NCBI GenBank assembly: GCA_024680835.1
Contig: JAILBP010000106.1
Coordinates: forward strand, 1-52,408
Direction: 5' to 3'
Origin: RGIG6904 sp024680835
GTDB lineage: Bacteria; Bacillota; Clostridia; Lachnospirales; Lachnospiraceae
DNA: 52,408 nt
Notes under the pieces: generated by a model
The model's input: the letters and a program-made list of their open reading frames with translations, nothing else
What the model was told of the DNA's origin: nothing
Databases searched by the model: none
Position numbers and translations under genes: made by a program
Shown here: positions 1 through 7,148 of the stretch, piece by piece
Layout of the letters: each line of letters opens with the position of its first letter
How positions within the stretch are numbered: the first letter of the stretch is position 1

Positions 1-165
1 TTTGAATGGGACTCCAACATGTTTTTGTGGCTGTCAGGCCGCCGGGGTATATCCCTTTGTGTCAGCGGAAGGCAAAAGCAAAACGAAGGTAACCCACCTG
101 GCTTTGGCTAGGCGTCTAAATAAGCGAGGACGGCATCTCGGGTTTCTTTATTGAGTATAGATCGG
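1..165 (+). ncRNA. ssrS: 6S RNA, 3' part (5' end lies outside the window)
   Basis: The segment ends in GACGGCATCTCGGG, which closely resembles the 3' closing strand of bacterial 6S RNA (E. coli 6S ends in GGCGGCATCTCGGAG). The middle part has the GGTAACCCACCTGG...AGGCGTCTAAAT arrangement that I associate with Firmicute 6S RNAs. The partner strand of the closing stem would lie before base 1, so the gene is cut by the window edge. A Rho-independent terminator follows immediately. 6S RNA binds the housekeeping RNA polymerase holoenzyme and mimics an open promoter. The assignment is from motif memory, not from a covariance model. Confidence 0.6.
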
Positions 166-191
166 GGGATATGTGACTGCCCCCGTTTTTT
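163..191 (+). terminator. Rho-independent terminator of the 6S-like RNA
   Basis: A perfect six-pair stem CGGGGG (163-168) / CCCCCG (180-185) with an 11-nt loop is followed by six T residues. Its place just after the 6S-like 3' end supports the end of that transcript. Confidence 0.8.
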
Positions 192-192
192 A

Positions 193-338
193 TGTGACAA
201 CGAGCCGGATACAGATTGCCGTGCTTGCACGAGATGATCTGTATCCGGCGACTGTAGGACACCGAAAGGCTTCTGCCTTGAGGTGTACAACAGGGGTGTT
301 ATCGAGTAGGAGTCAGCCTGCTCGATTGTGACAACGAG
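193..338 (+). other. Structured non-coding region before the carboxypeptidase gene
   Basis: Three consecutive hairpins are visible. The first has a perfect 13-bp stem (204-216 with 237-249) and a small inner stem. The second pairs ACACC (259-263) with GGTGT (282-286) and AGGC with GCCT around TTCT, separated by a GAA/TGA internal loop that could form sheared G-A pairs. The third pairs ATCGAG (301-306) with CTCGAT (321-326). The whole is bracketed by two copies of TGTGACAACGAG (193-204 and 327-338), the second lying 7 nt before the next ATG. I do not recognise it as a known riboswitch. It may be a leader RNA or a small repeat element. Confidence 0.5.
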
Positions 339-344
339 AAAACT

Positions 345-2258
345 ATGAACAAGATTGTAAAGACTGTGGTGATAACATGTTTTGCCGTTCTCTTATGTCT
401 TGCGGGATACAGAGTCTATGATAAGACATCTACGGGCGCTGTGGAAAGACATGAGGGTGTGCAGATAGGTCAATTGTATCTGAACGCCGCAGCATCGGAG
501 AAAAACAACAGAAAAACGTCTGTCGTCTCAGCATCGGAGAAAAACAACAGAAAAACGTCTGTCGTCTCAGCGGATGAGGGTAGTCTGCAGGGGAAACAGC
601 AGGAAGTACAGTTGGCTTTCGAATTGCAGCCGGTAGAGATTCAGGCTGAGAAAGCCGTGGCGGATAATCTTCGGGCAGATAATACCGTGACAACACTTGC
701 AGTGTCCTCAGATAGCAGTGATATACCGGATGGAGAATTGCAGCAGGAAACACAGCAGGCGCAGACGGAACAGACGGATAGCACGGAAGAGGATGATGGG
801 ATCACTTATGTGGATCCGAAGGTTAAACCTGCAGAATTCTACAGCAGGACCAGATATCTGGACGGAAGTTTTGAGATATGCTGGTATCCGGTACGGGATG
901 CCGTTGCATATAAGGTTTACGGGATAAAGGTAAACAGTGATGGATCTATAGATGAAAAGGCCTTGATAGATCGTGTGGAAGATACAAGGTATATCATAAA
1001 TGATATTGAGACGAGCGCAGTTTATCATTATGGAGTGAAACCTGTATTTGACGGTGATCCAAAGAAATCTACGCTGAAACGAATTGATCTGTGTAAGCCG
1101 GAGGAGATCAGCGAGATCAGGACAAACCGCATCTCCGATACTTCTGTGAATATAAAATGGACTGCCAGCAGGGGCGCCAGCGGCTACAAGATCAGTTACA
1201 GGACACTTAACGGATATTTCAAGGATCTTACGGAGGTCAACACCAATTCCTTAAATGCGGATATAAAGATCGATAAAGATTATATTTTCAGAGTGGTTCC
1301 CTTTTACGACAATGGATTTACTCGTATCAGGACTGAAGGGTCTGCTCTTGCCAAATACTACAACAGATCCGGGGATGTTGTGAGTCTGGATCATCAGAAA
1401 TATACCAGCGCGGAGTGCTATGAGGATATAGAGATGCTGATGATGCGCTACAGCGACATCATGAAAACATCGGTGCTCGGTCTCTCGGAAAGAGGGCGGG
1501 AGATCATCGACATCACCATAGGCAACGAGGATTCCGAATCTGCGCTTCTGGTCGTATGTGAGATCCATGCGAGGGAGTACATCACTACTGCAGTTATGAT
1601 GCGCATAGTGGAGTACTATCTGCAAAATTACTATGGAACACTGGATGACACAAAGGTCTGTGATCTTTTGCGGAAGATCTGCATTCATTTTGTGGTAATG
1701 GCTAATCCGGACGGGCTGGAGATATCACAGAACCTTCTGCCAAGATGGAAGGCAAATGCGGACGGTATAAACGTAAATGCCAATTTCCCTTACAATTTCA
1801 GAAGTTCAGGCAACAGATTGGAAGGAACCTATACCGGAGACAGCGCAGCATCCTCTAAGGAAGCTCAGGTAATAGTGGACATCACGGGAAGATTGAGTGA
1901 GAAATACAGGAATTTCGGTGTTTTAAGCTATCATGCAATGGGACAGATTGTGTTCGGAAGCTACAAGGAAGAGAATGAAGTATTGCAGGAGAGGATAACG
2001 GAAATGTACGATATCGTTATCGACTCCACAAAATATGAAGATGCCGGAAAGCTGGACGGCGGAAAAGCATACGGAAATTACAGGGAATATCTGATATACG
2101 AGGTGGGAGTGCCTGCCATTACCATAGAGATGGGAGCGACGGTATGTCCCTGCGATGTGTCGGATTATTCAACTACATTCACCAAGAATAAATTCGTACC
2201 CTTCAGGATCGCAGCTGCTATATCCGAATGGAAGCAGGAAGGAACCGGATCGGAGTGA
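345..2258 (+). CDS. Secreted or membrane-anchored M14-family zinc carboxypeptidase with fibronectin III-like region
   Basis: The 637-residue protein probably removes C-terminal residues from peptides outside the cell. A hydrophobic stretch at residues 5-22 is a signal peptide or anchor. It is followed by an acidic, Gln/Thr-rich linker to about residue 150 and two fibronectin III-like segments (about 155-330). The C-terminal half has M14 hallmarks: the zinc motif HARE (H408, E411), NPDG, the third zinc ligand His in SYHAMG (about 530) and the catalytic Glu in TIEMG (about 595). The linker holds an in-frame 39-bp duplication. The Shine-Dalgarno sequence is weak (CGAGAAAAC). It stands alone, after a structured leader. 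The class is secure; the substrate is unknown. Confidence 0.88.
   Translation: MNKIVKTVVITCFAVLLCLAGYRVYDKTSTGAVERHEGVQIGQLYLNAAASEKNNRKTSVVSASEKNNRKTSVVSADEGSLQGKQQEVQLAFELQPVEIQAEKAVADNLRADNTVTTLAVSSDSSDIPDGELQQETQQAQTEQTDSTEEDDGITYVDPKVKPAEFYSRTRYLDGSFEICWYPVRDAVAYKVYGIKVNSDGSIDEKALIDRVEDTRYIINDIETSAVYHYGVKPVFDGDPKKSTLKRIDLCKPEEISEIRTNRISDTSVNIKWTASRGASGYKISYRTLNGYFKDLTEVNTNSLNADIKIDKDYIFRVVPFYDNGFTRIRTEGSALAKYYNRSGDVVSLDHQKYTSAECYEDIEMLMMRYSDIMKTSVLGLSERGREIIDITIGNEDSESALLVVCEIHAREYITTAVMMRIVEYYLQNYYGTLDDTKVCDLLRKICIHFVVMANPDGLEISQNLLPRWKANADGINVNANFPYNFRSSGNRLEGTYTGDSAASSKEAQVIVDITGRLSEKYRNFGVLSYHAMGQIVFGSYKEENEVLQERITEMYDIVIDSTKYEDAGKLDGGKAYGNYREYLIYEVGVPAITIEMGATVCPCDVSDYSTTFTKNKFVPFRIAAAISEWKQEGTGSE
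492..569 (+). repeat. 39-bp perfect tandem duplication in the carboxypeptidase gene
   Basis: Units 492-530 and 531-569 are identical and each encodes 13 residues (ASEKNNRKTSVVS in phase). The duplication lies in the low-complexity linker behind the anchor, so it lengthens the spacer without breaking the frame. Perfect identity suggests a recent slippage event or an assembly artefact. Confidence 0.9.
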
Positions 2259-2352
2259 GTTTTGATGCAGGACAGCAGGATACGGCCGGATCAGAGTGAA
2301 TCCTGTGGGAATGGCTATATACGGAGGGAGATAAAATCCCGGGCCGTGATCC

Positions 2353-3171
2353 CTATCCTTCAATAGGAACGCTGACAGGCTTTCTGTTCCGGAAAATATT
2401 GTAGTGGTCGAAACCGGCTTTTTTCAGAATATCTGAGAGTCTGTTAAACTCGTATCCTACGTATTCGGGAGAGTGGGCGTCTGAACCTGTGGTGATGATA
2501 TCACCGCCAAGATCACGGTATCTTTTGATGATATCGAAGCACGGGTTCGGGTTCTTTAGCCCGCTCTTAAGGCCGGAGGTATTTATCTCGATACCCTTTC
2601 CCTTTGATATCACCATTTTTAATATATCATCTATGATATCTGAATACTTCTCATAAGAATAGTTTTTATCTTTTTCGGGACTGTATCTCACAATGTAATC
2701 CAAATGCCCCAGAACATCAAAATCGTCGAAAAGGCTGATGTTTTCCAGAATGCTCTCAAAATACGAGCGGAAGACTTCGGATTCATTGCGACCCTTAAAG
2801 ATCCTTCCGTAGTAAGGATCCTCACCGTCCAGGACGTGACAGGAAGCGATCACAAGGTCAAAAGAGTTGTCGTGTATCAGGGCAGAATTCTCGCGGACGA
2901 CATGTGGCTGCATTCCGATCTCGATACCGCACATGACATCTATACTGCCCGAAAAACGAAGGGCTGCGTCATTTATCTCCCTTATATGTAAAGGGATGTC
3001 CAGAAGGGCGTCGGCCTCTTGAGGATCTTCTTTTGGAAAGTCGATATCATGGTGATCCGTAAAGCAGATCCCGGATAAGCCTGCAGTTACAGCGGCATTT
3101 ATCATATCGTCAATCTCTGCCGTACTGTCAAAGGAGTGGAGGCAGTGTGTGTGTAAGTCGTAGTATTTCAT
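2353..3171 (-). CDS. PHP-domain phosphatase, histidinol-phosphatase-like
   Basis: The 272-residue protein begins MKYYDLHTHCLHS, the HxH metal motif of the polymerase/histidinol phosphatase superfamily. Further metal-binding signatures are FTDHHD near residue 60, EIGMQPH near 108, SCHVLD near 134, GHLDY near 180 and GSDAHSP near 250, as expected for a trinuclear metallohydrolase. The length fits HisK-type histidinol-phosphate phosphatases, but there are no histidine genes nearby, so the substrate may be another small phosphoester. It is transcribed towards the carboxypeptidase; 94 bp separate the two stop codons. TATACC before the ATG offers no clear Shine-Dalgarno sequence. Confidence 0.82.
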   Translation of the reverse strand: MKYYDLHTHCLHSFDSTAEIDDMINAAVTAGLSGICFTDHHDIDFPKEDPQEADALLDIPLHIREINDAALRFSGSIDVMCGIEIGMQPHVVRENSALIHDNSFDLVIASCHVLDGEDPYYGRIFKGRNESEVFRSYFESILENISLFDDFDVLGHLDYIVRYSPEKDKNYSYEKYSDIIDDILKMVISKGKGIEINTSGLKSGLKNPNPCFDIIKRYRDLGGDIITTGSDAHSPEYVGYEFNRLSDILKKAGFDHYNIFRNRKPVSVPIEG

Positions 3172-3497
3172 GGTATATCCCCTCGGTTATGTCAATCTGT
3201 GAATAGTAACGTTTTAAGAACAGTAACAATCTATGAAATCATACAGTTACATCGACAGGCTGTCAATCTTGGTTGGCCGCTTGATTTGGATTGTACTAAA
3301 TTCAATACAATCTGTCAAAACACAAGATGATGTGGTGAATATGTTTTTTATATCATATTTTATACTATTTTTTTTGAAAAATATAAAATACGATATATAA
3401 TTATAAAAAAAATGATAGATTTTTTATTTCATTTCTGTTATATTTTTCTAGGTATCTTTTTTAAGATGCTTTCAGAAAGCTATACCGGAGGAGTGAA
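3172..3497. other. AT-rich intergenic region between divergent genes, with inverted repeat and repeat motif
   Basis: This 326-bp gap lies between the divergently read PHP gene and the XRE regulator. It holds a CTGTGAATAGTAAC motif (3197-3210) shared with several other gaps of the window, a nearby AGAACAGTAAC variant, and a 7-bp inverted repeat GATTGTA (3289-3295) / TACAATC (3306-3312) with a 10-nt spacer that could be an operator. The last 150 bp are runs of A and T, typical of a promoter region. No coding sequence is supported here. Confidence 0.5.
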
Positions 3498-3848
3498 ATG
3501 GACTATTCAATGTTGAGTGAAAAGGACAGGGAGGCATTGCATGCCGAACAGGAAAAGCTCAGAGGGGATATAATCCAGTCGATAAAGTCATACAGGAAGA
3601 GCAATCACATAACACAACAGGAACTGGCGGAGAGAGCGGGGTTGGCTCAGCCGAATGTTACGAGATTTGAGAGTTGCAAATATAATCCTACACTTGATTT
3701 TATAGTCAGGATAGCAAATGCGCTGGATCTTGATGTTGAGATAACACTGAAAGAGAAGACAGAGAAGCGCAACGCTGCGCCGCAGGCATCGGGTGGTGAG
3801 AAGAGCACTTCGAGAAAGACGGTTTCAAAGAGCAGTACCGGTAAGTGA
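3498..3848 (+). CDS. XRE-family helix-turn-helix regulator
   Basis: The 116-residue protein has a Cro/C1-type HTH at about residues 25-78, with the usual SYRKSN-ITQQELAERAGLAQPNVTRFE-NPTLDFIVRIANALDLD pattern. The C-terminal 30 residues are Lys/Ser/Thr-rich and probably disordered. The start follows GGAGGAG with good spacing. Such stand-alone XRE proteins are antitoxin-like or autoregulatory repressors; no toxin-like partner is visible beside it, only the small unknown protein that starts 15 bp later. The inverted repeat at 3289-3312 is a possible binding site, which is inference. Confidence 0.82.
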   Translation: MDYSMLSEKDREALHAEQEKLRGDIIQSIKSYRKSNHITQQELAERAGLAQPNVTRFESCKYNPTLDFIVRIANALDLDVEITLKEKTEKRNAAPQASGGEKSTSRKTVSKSSTGK

Positions 3849-3862
3849 CAGGGAGAGAGAAA

Positions 3863-4195
3863 ATGGCTATTTCGGTAAAAGGTAATTCAACGGTCAGTCC
3901 CATGAATTATTCCATCAAAAGTGAATCACAGGCGTCGGCGGCATACGGCGAGTCATTAAAGCAGGCGGCAGGTCTTGTATCCCCGCAGCATGTGGATGCA
4001 GCGCCACCGGTGAGATATGCCAATGCTACGGTTACCGACAGCGCGGCAGTCAGACAGGCTGACGCAGCCACGAAAGTCAATGCGGCATACAACAGTCTCG
4101 CTCAGAGTTTCGGCGGCATGACCACTGGATACGGCTCAAATGCGGCGGGAGCTGCCTACGGAGTTGAGGGATCGTTCTTTGACACGGTTATATAA
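3863..4195 (+). CDS. Small hypothetical protein rich in Ala, Ser and Gly
   Basis: I do not recognise this 110-residue protein. The ATG at 3863 is preferred over an upstream in-frame start because it follows GGGAGAGAG at correct spacing. The sequence is rich in Ala, Ser, Asn and Gly, has no hydrophobic segment or signal peptide, and lacks long charged stretches. It is probably co-transcribed with the XRE gene 15 bp upstream, and a clear terminator follows. The composition, with many small residues and no Cys, resembles secreted or surface-assembly proteins, but nothing in the sequence proves that. Confidence 0.55.
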   Translation: MAISVKGNSTVSPMNYSIKSESQASAAYGESLKQAAGLVSPQHVDAAPPVRYANATVTDSAAVRQADAATKVNAAYNSLAQSFGGMTTGYGSNAAGAAYGVEGSFFDTVI

Positions 4196-4202
4196 GCGGT
4201 TC

Positions 4203-4238
4203 AAAACACAGTTCTATTGCGGGCTGTGTTTTTTTTTG
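4203..4238 (+). terminator. Rho-independent terminator after the small protein
   Basis: AAAACACAG (4203-4211) pairs with CTGTGTTTT (4224-4232), followed by a T run to 4238. It ends the XRE/small-protein transcript before the gap promoter. Confidence 0.85.
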
Positions 4239-4267
4239 TATTTTTTTGACTAAACATTTTTTTTTAC

Positions 4268-4296
4268 TTGAAATATTCGGGGGTTTTTAGTACAAT
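4268..4296 (+). promoter_or_regulatory. Sigma-A type promoter of gap
   Basis: TTGAAA (4268-4273) and TACAAT (4291-4296) are separated by exactly 17 bp. Transcription would start near 4303, giving a leader of about 45 nt before the gap ATG. It lies directly behind the preceding terminator. Confidence 0.8.
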
Positions 4297-4348
4297 GCTA
4301 TCAAATGCGGGTTGAGAGACCCAATAAAATTTTAGGAGGGATATAGAA

Positions 4349-5350
4349 ATGGCAGTAAGAGTTGCAATTAACGGTTTCGGACGTATCGGTCGTCTTGCAT
4401 TCAGACAGATGTTTGGCGCAGAAGGTTATGAGGTAGTTGCTATCAACGATCTCACAAGCCCCAAGATGCTTGCTCATCTTCTGAAGTATGATTCATCACA
4501 GGGTAAATACGCACTTGCTGATACAGTATCAGCAGGAGAGGATTCTATCACAGTTGATGGAAAGACTATCAAGATCTACGCTTTCCCGGATGCAAACAAT
4601 TGTCCGTGGGGAGATCTCAAGGTTGACGTTGTACTTGAGTGCTCAGGTTTCTACACATCAAAGGAAAAGGCTCAGGCTCATATCAATGCCGGAGCTCGTA
4701 AGGTTGTTATCTCTGCTCCGGCAGGAAATGATCTTCCGACCATCGTTTACAATGTAAACCACACAACACTTAAGCCTGAAGATACTATCATTTCAGCAGC
4801 TTCATGTACTACAAACTGCCTTGCACCGATGGCTAAGGCTCTTAATGATCTTGCAGGCATCAAGTCAGGTATCATGAGCACAATCCATGCTTACACAGGT
4901 GATCAGATGATCCTTGACGGACCGCAGCGTAAGGGCGATCTTCGTCGTTCACGTGCAGGCGCTGTTAACATCGTTCCGAACTCAACAGGTGCTGCAAAGG
5001 CTATCGGTCTTGTTATTCCTGAGCTGAACGGCAAGCTCATCGGCTCTGCTCAGCGTGTTCCTACTCCTACAGGTTCAACAACAATCCTTGTTGCTACAGT
5101 AGAGAAGAGCGTTACAAAGGAAGAGATCAACGCAGCTATGAAGGCAGCTTCTTCTGAGTCATTCGGATACAATGAGGACGAGATCGTTTCTTCAGATATC
5201 GTAGGCTCAACATACGGTTCAATCTTCGATGCTACACAGACAATGGTTGGCTCAGATAACCTTGTACAGGTTGTTGCATGGTATGACAATGAGAACTCAT
5301 ACACTTCTCAGATGGTTCGTACAATCAAGTATTTCTCTGAGTTAGCATAA
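4349..5350 (+). CDS. gap: Glyceraldehyde-3-phosphate dehydrogenase, type I
   Basis: The enzyme oxidises and phosphorylates glyceraldehyde 3-phosphate to 1,3-bisphosphoglycerate with NAD in glycolysis. The 333-residue protein has the N-terminal Rossmann motif NGFGRIGR (7-14), the active-site block ASCTTNC with the catalytic Cys near residue 152, HAYTGDQ with the general-base His near 178, and the C-terminal WYDNENSY. The length is the family norm. AGGAGGG lies 8 nt before the ATG. It has its own promoter and terminator, so it is a monocistronic unit in front of pgk. Codon use is strongly biased (GCT, GTT, AAG), as expected for a highly expressed gene. Confidence 0.98.
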   Translation: MAVRVAINGFGRIGRLAFRQMFGAEGYEVVAINDLTSPKMLAHLLKYDSSQGKYALADTVSAGEDSITVDGKTIKIYAFPDANNCPWGDLKVDVVLECSGFYTSKEKAQAHINAGARKVVISAPAGNDLPTIVYNVNHTTLKPEDTIISAASCTTNCLAPMAKALNDLAGIKSGIMSTIHAYTGDQMILDGPQRKGDLRRSRAGAVNIVPNSTGAAKAIGLVIPELNGKLIGSAQRVPTPTGSTTILVATVEKSVTKEEINAAMKAASSESFGYNEDEIVSSDIVGSTYGSIFDATQTMVGSDNLVQVVAWYDNENSYTSQMVRTIKYFSELA

Positions 5351-5377
5351 GAGATCTTACCATAAAGACTCATTCGG

Positions 5378-5409
5378 GGGTCCGGTCCTATGGACCGGAT
5401 CCTCTTTTG
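5378..5409 (+). terminator. Rho-independent terminator of gap
   Basis: The stem TCCGGTCC (5381-5388) / GGACCGGA (5392-5399) has a TAT loop and is extended by three outer pairs, one of them a G-T wobble. CTCTTTTG follows. Confidence 0.88.
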
Positions 5410-5419
5410 TTATTACGGG

Positions 5420-5460
5420 GCCTTCAGGTGGATGATTTCGGCATACTGACTGAAGGCTTT
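5420..5460 (+). other. Hairpin in the gap-pgk intergenic leader
   Basis: GCCTTCAG (5420-5427) and CTGAAGGC (5450-5457) form a perfect 8-bp stem with a 22-nt loop, followed by TTT. It may be a second weak terminator of gap or part of the pgk leader. Confidence 0.4.
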
Positions 5461-5580
5461 AAGGCGGGCAGGATGTGATATTATATTTACTGCCATAATT
5501 TACAGGATCAAAGGATCGACCGAAAATATGCGCAATTTCCGGTATGATCTGAGACAAAAATATTTAAGGAGGACATATAA

Positions 5581-6813
5581 ATGTCATTAAACAAGAAGAG
5601 CGTTGATGATATCAACGTAAAAGGCAAGAGAGTACTCGTACGTTGCGATTTTAACGTACCGTTGAAGGAAGGCAAGATCACGGATGAGACCCGTATCAAT
5701 GCTGCACTTCCCACAATCCAGAAGCTTATGAACGACGGCGGAAAGCTGATCCTTTGCTCACACCTCGGCAAGGTTAAGAACGGACCTAACGAGGGTGAGT
5801 CTTTGGCACCGGTTGCTGTTGCTCTTGAGGCAAAGCTTGGCAAGAAGGTTACATTCGTTTCTGATTACAATGTTACAGGCGAGCCTGCTACAGCTGCAGT
5901 TGCAGCAATGAACGAAGGTGATGTTGTACTCCTTCAGAACACACGTTTCCGTGGCAAAGAGGAGACAAAGCCGCAGGATGCAGGCGAGGCTTTTGCAAAA
6001 GAGCTTGCTGATCTTGCAGATGTTTATGTTTGTGATGCTTTCGGTTCTGCACACAGAGCACATGCTTCTGTTTCTGTAGTTACAAAGTACATCACAGAGA
6101 AGGGCGGAGAGAACGCTGTTGGTTACCTTATGCAGAAAGAGATCGATTTCCTCGGCAATGCCGTAGAAGATCCGAAGCGTCCTTTCGTTGCTATCCTCGG
6201 TGGAGCAAAGGTTGCGGACAAGCTCAATGTTATCAATAACCTTCTGGAGAAGGCTGATACACTCATCATCGGTGGCGGTATGGCTTATACCTTCCTCAAG
6301 GCTCAGGGCTATGAGATCGGTAAGTCTATGCTTGACGCAGAGAAGATCGATTACTGCAAGGAGATGCTGGCTAAGGCTGAGTCTCTCGGCAAGAAGATCC
6401 TTCTTCCGGTTGACGCCGTTACTATAGCAGAGTTCCCGAATCCGATAGATGCTCCGGTTGAGACTGTAGTTGTAGATTATGACAAGATGCCGGCAGACCG
6501 CGAAGGCTGCGATATAGGTCCCAAGTCTCAGGCTCTCTTCGCAGAGGCTGTTGCTACAGCTAAGACTGTTGTTTGGAACGGACCTATGGGCGTATTCGAG
6601 AACCCGATCCTTGCAGAGGGTACACTTGCCGTTGCAAAGGCTCTTGCAGCTTCGGATGCTACTACCATCATCGGTGGCGGCGATTCCGCTGCAGCTGTTA
6701 ACCAGATGGGCTTAGGCGATAAGATGAGCCACATCTCTACAGGTGGCGGTGCTTCTCTTGAGTTCCTCGAGGGCAAGACACTTCCCGGCGTAGCCGCTGC
6801 AGACGATAAGTGA
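5581..6813 (+). CDS. pgk: Phosphoglycerate kinase
   Basis: It transfers the acyl phosphate of 1,3-bisphosphoglycerate to ADP. The 410-residue protein carries the N-terminal signature VLVRCDFNVPL (about 18-28), the SHLGK substrate motif (about 60-64), the basic-patch motif LQNTRFRGKEE, GGAKVADK in the hinge region and the nucleotide-binding GGGDS motif near residue 365. The length is normal. AGGAGG lies 9 nt before the ATG. The last codons and the stop are the first bases of a 102-bp tandem repeat. The protein end (GVAAADDK) looks normal, so the repeat probably arose downstream of an intact gene. Confidence 0.98.
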   Translation: MSLNKKSVDDINVKGKRVLVRCDFNVPLKEGKITDETRINAALPTIQKLMNDGGKLILCSHLGKVKNGPNEGESLAPVAVALEAKLGKKVTFVSDYNVTGEPATAAVAAMNEGDVVLLQNTRFRGKEETKPQDAGEAFAKELADLADVYVCDAFGSAHRAHASVSVVTKYITEKGGENAVGYLMQKEIDFLGNAVEDPKRPFVAILGGAKVADKLNVINNLLEKADTLIIGGGMAYTFLKAQGYEIGKSMLDAEKIDYCKEMLAKAESLGKKILLPVDAVTIAEFPNPIDAPVETVVVDYDKMPADREGCDIGPKSQALFAEAVATAKTVVWNGPMGVFENPILAEGTLAVAKALAASDATTIIGGGDSAAAVNQMGLGDKMSHISTGGGASLEFLEGKTLPGVAAADDK

Positions 6814-7039
6814 TCTCTTAGCGAGCCGAAGGCGAGGTTAGAGATCACTATACAGTGAGACTTAGCGAAGGCAAGGCAAAGCCGAAGCCAGAGCTTAGTC
6901 GAGTCGGATAAGTGATCTCTTAGCGAGCCGAAGGCGAGGTTAGAGATCACTATACAGGGAGACTTAGCGAAGGCAAGGCAAAGCCGAAGCCAGAGCTTAG
7001 TCGAGTCGGACAAGTGATCACTTAGCGAGCCGAAGGCGA
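6811..7039 (+). repeat. 102-bp tandem repeat, 2.25 copies, starting on the pgk stop codon
   Basis: Copy 1 is 6811-6912, copy 2 is 6913-7014, and a partial third copy runs from 7015 to 7039. Copies 1 and 2 differ at only a few positions. Each unit contains an inverted repeat TGATCTCT ... AGAGATCA (for example 6811-6818 with 6840-6847) around GCC-GAA-GGC, and a second GGC/GCC-rich hairpin. There is no open frame of note. It could act in transcript 3'-end stability or be a remnant of a palindromic mobile repeat. Confidence 0.85.
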
Positions 7040-7049
7040 ATGCATTTTT

Positions 7050-7096
7050 AAAGGCTCCCCCTTTGGGGGAGCTGTCGGTGAAACCGACTGAGGGGG
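7050..7096 (+). repeat. Left terminal inverted repeat of the DUF559 element
   Basis: Begins AAAGGCTCCCCC and ends GACTGAGGGGG. The flank TTTTTAAAGG mirrors CCTTTTAA at the right end. The final GAGGGGGT could also serve as a ribosome-binding site for the nuclease gene. Confidence 0.85.
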
Positions 7097-7148
7097 TATT
7101 ACAATAAAAGAAAAACTAAAAGAATACGCCAAAGATCTCCGAAAAAAT

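Noticed and set aside
1..165. tmRNA, SRP RNA or RNase P RNA as identity of the left-edge RNA
   Set aside because: No tRNA-like 3' end with CCA, no SRP tetraloop motif and no RNase P core motifs; the 6S closing strand fits better.
6528..7013. 161-codon minus-strand frame with repeated segments
   Set aside because: Produced by the 102-bp repeat and the antisense of pgk; no start signals.
6811..7039. 102-bp repeats as CRISPR or tandem small RNA genes
   Set aside because: No spacers, no cas genes nearby, and no promoter or terminator pattern per unit.
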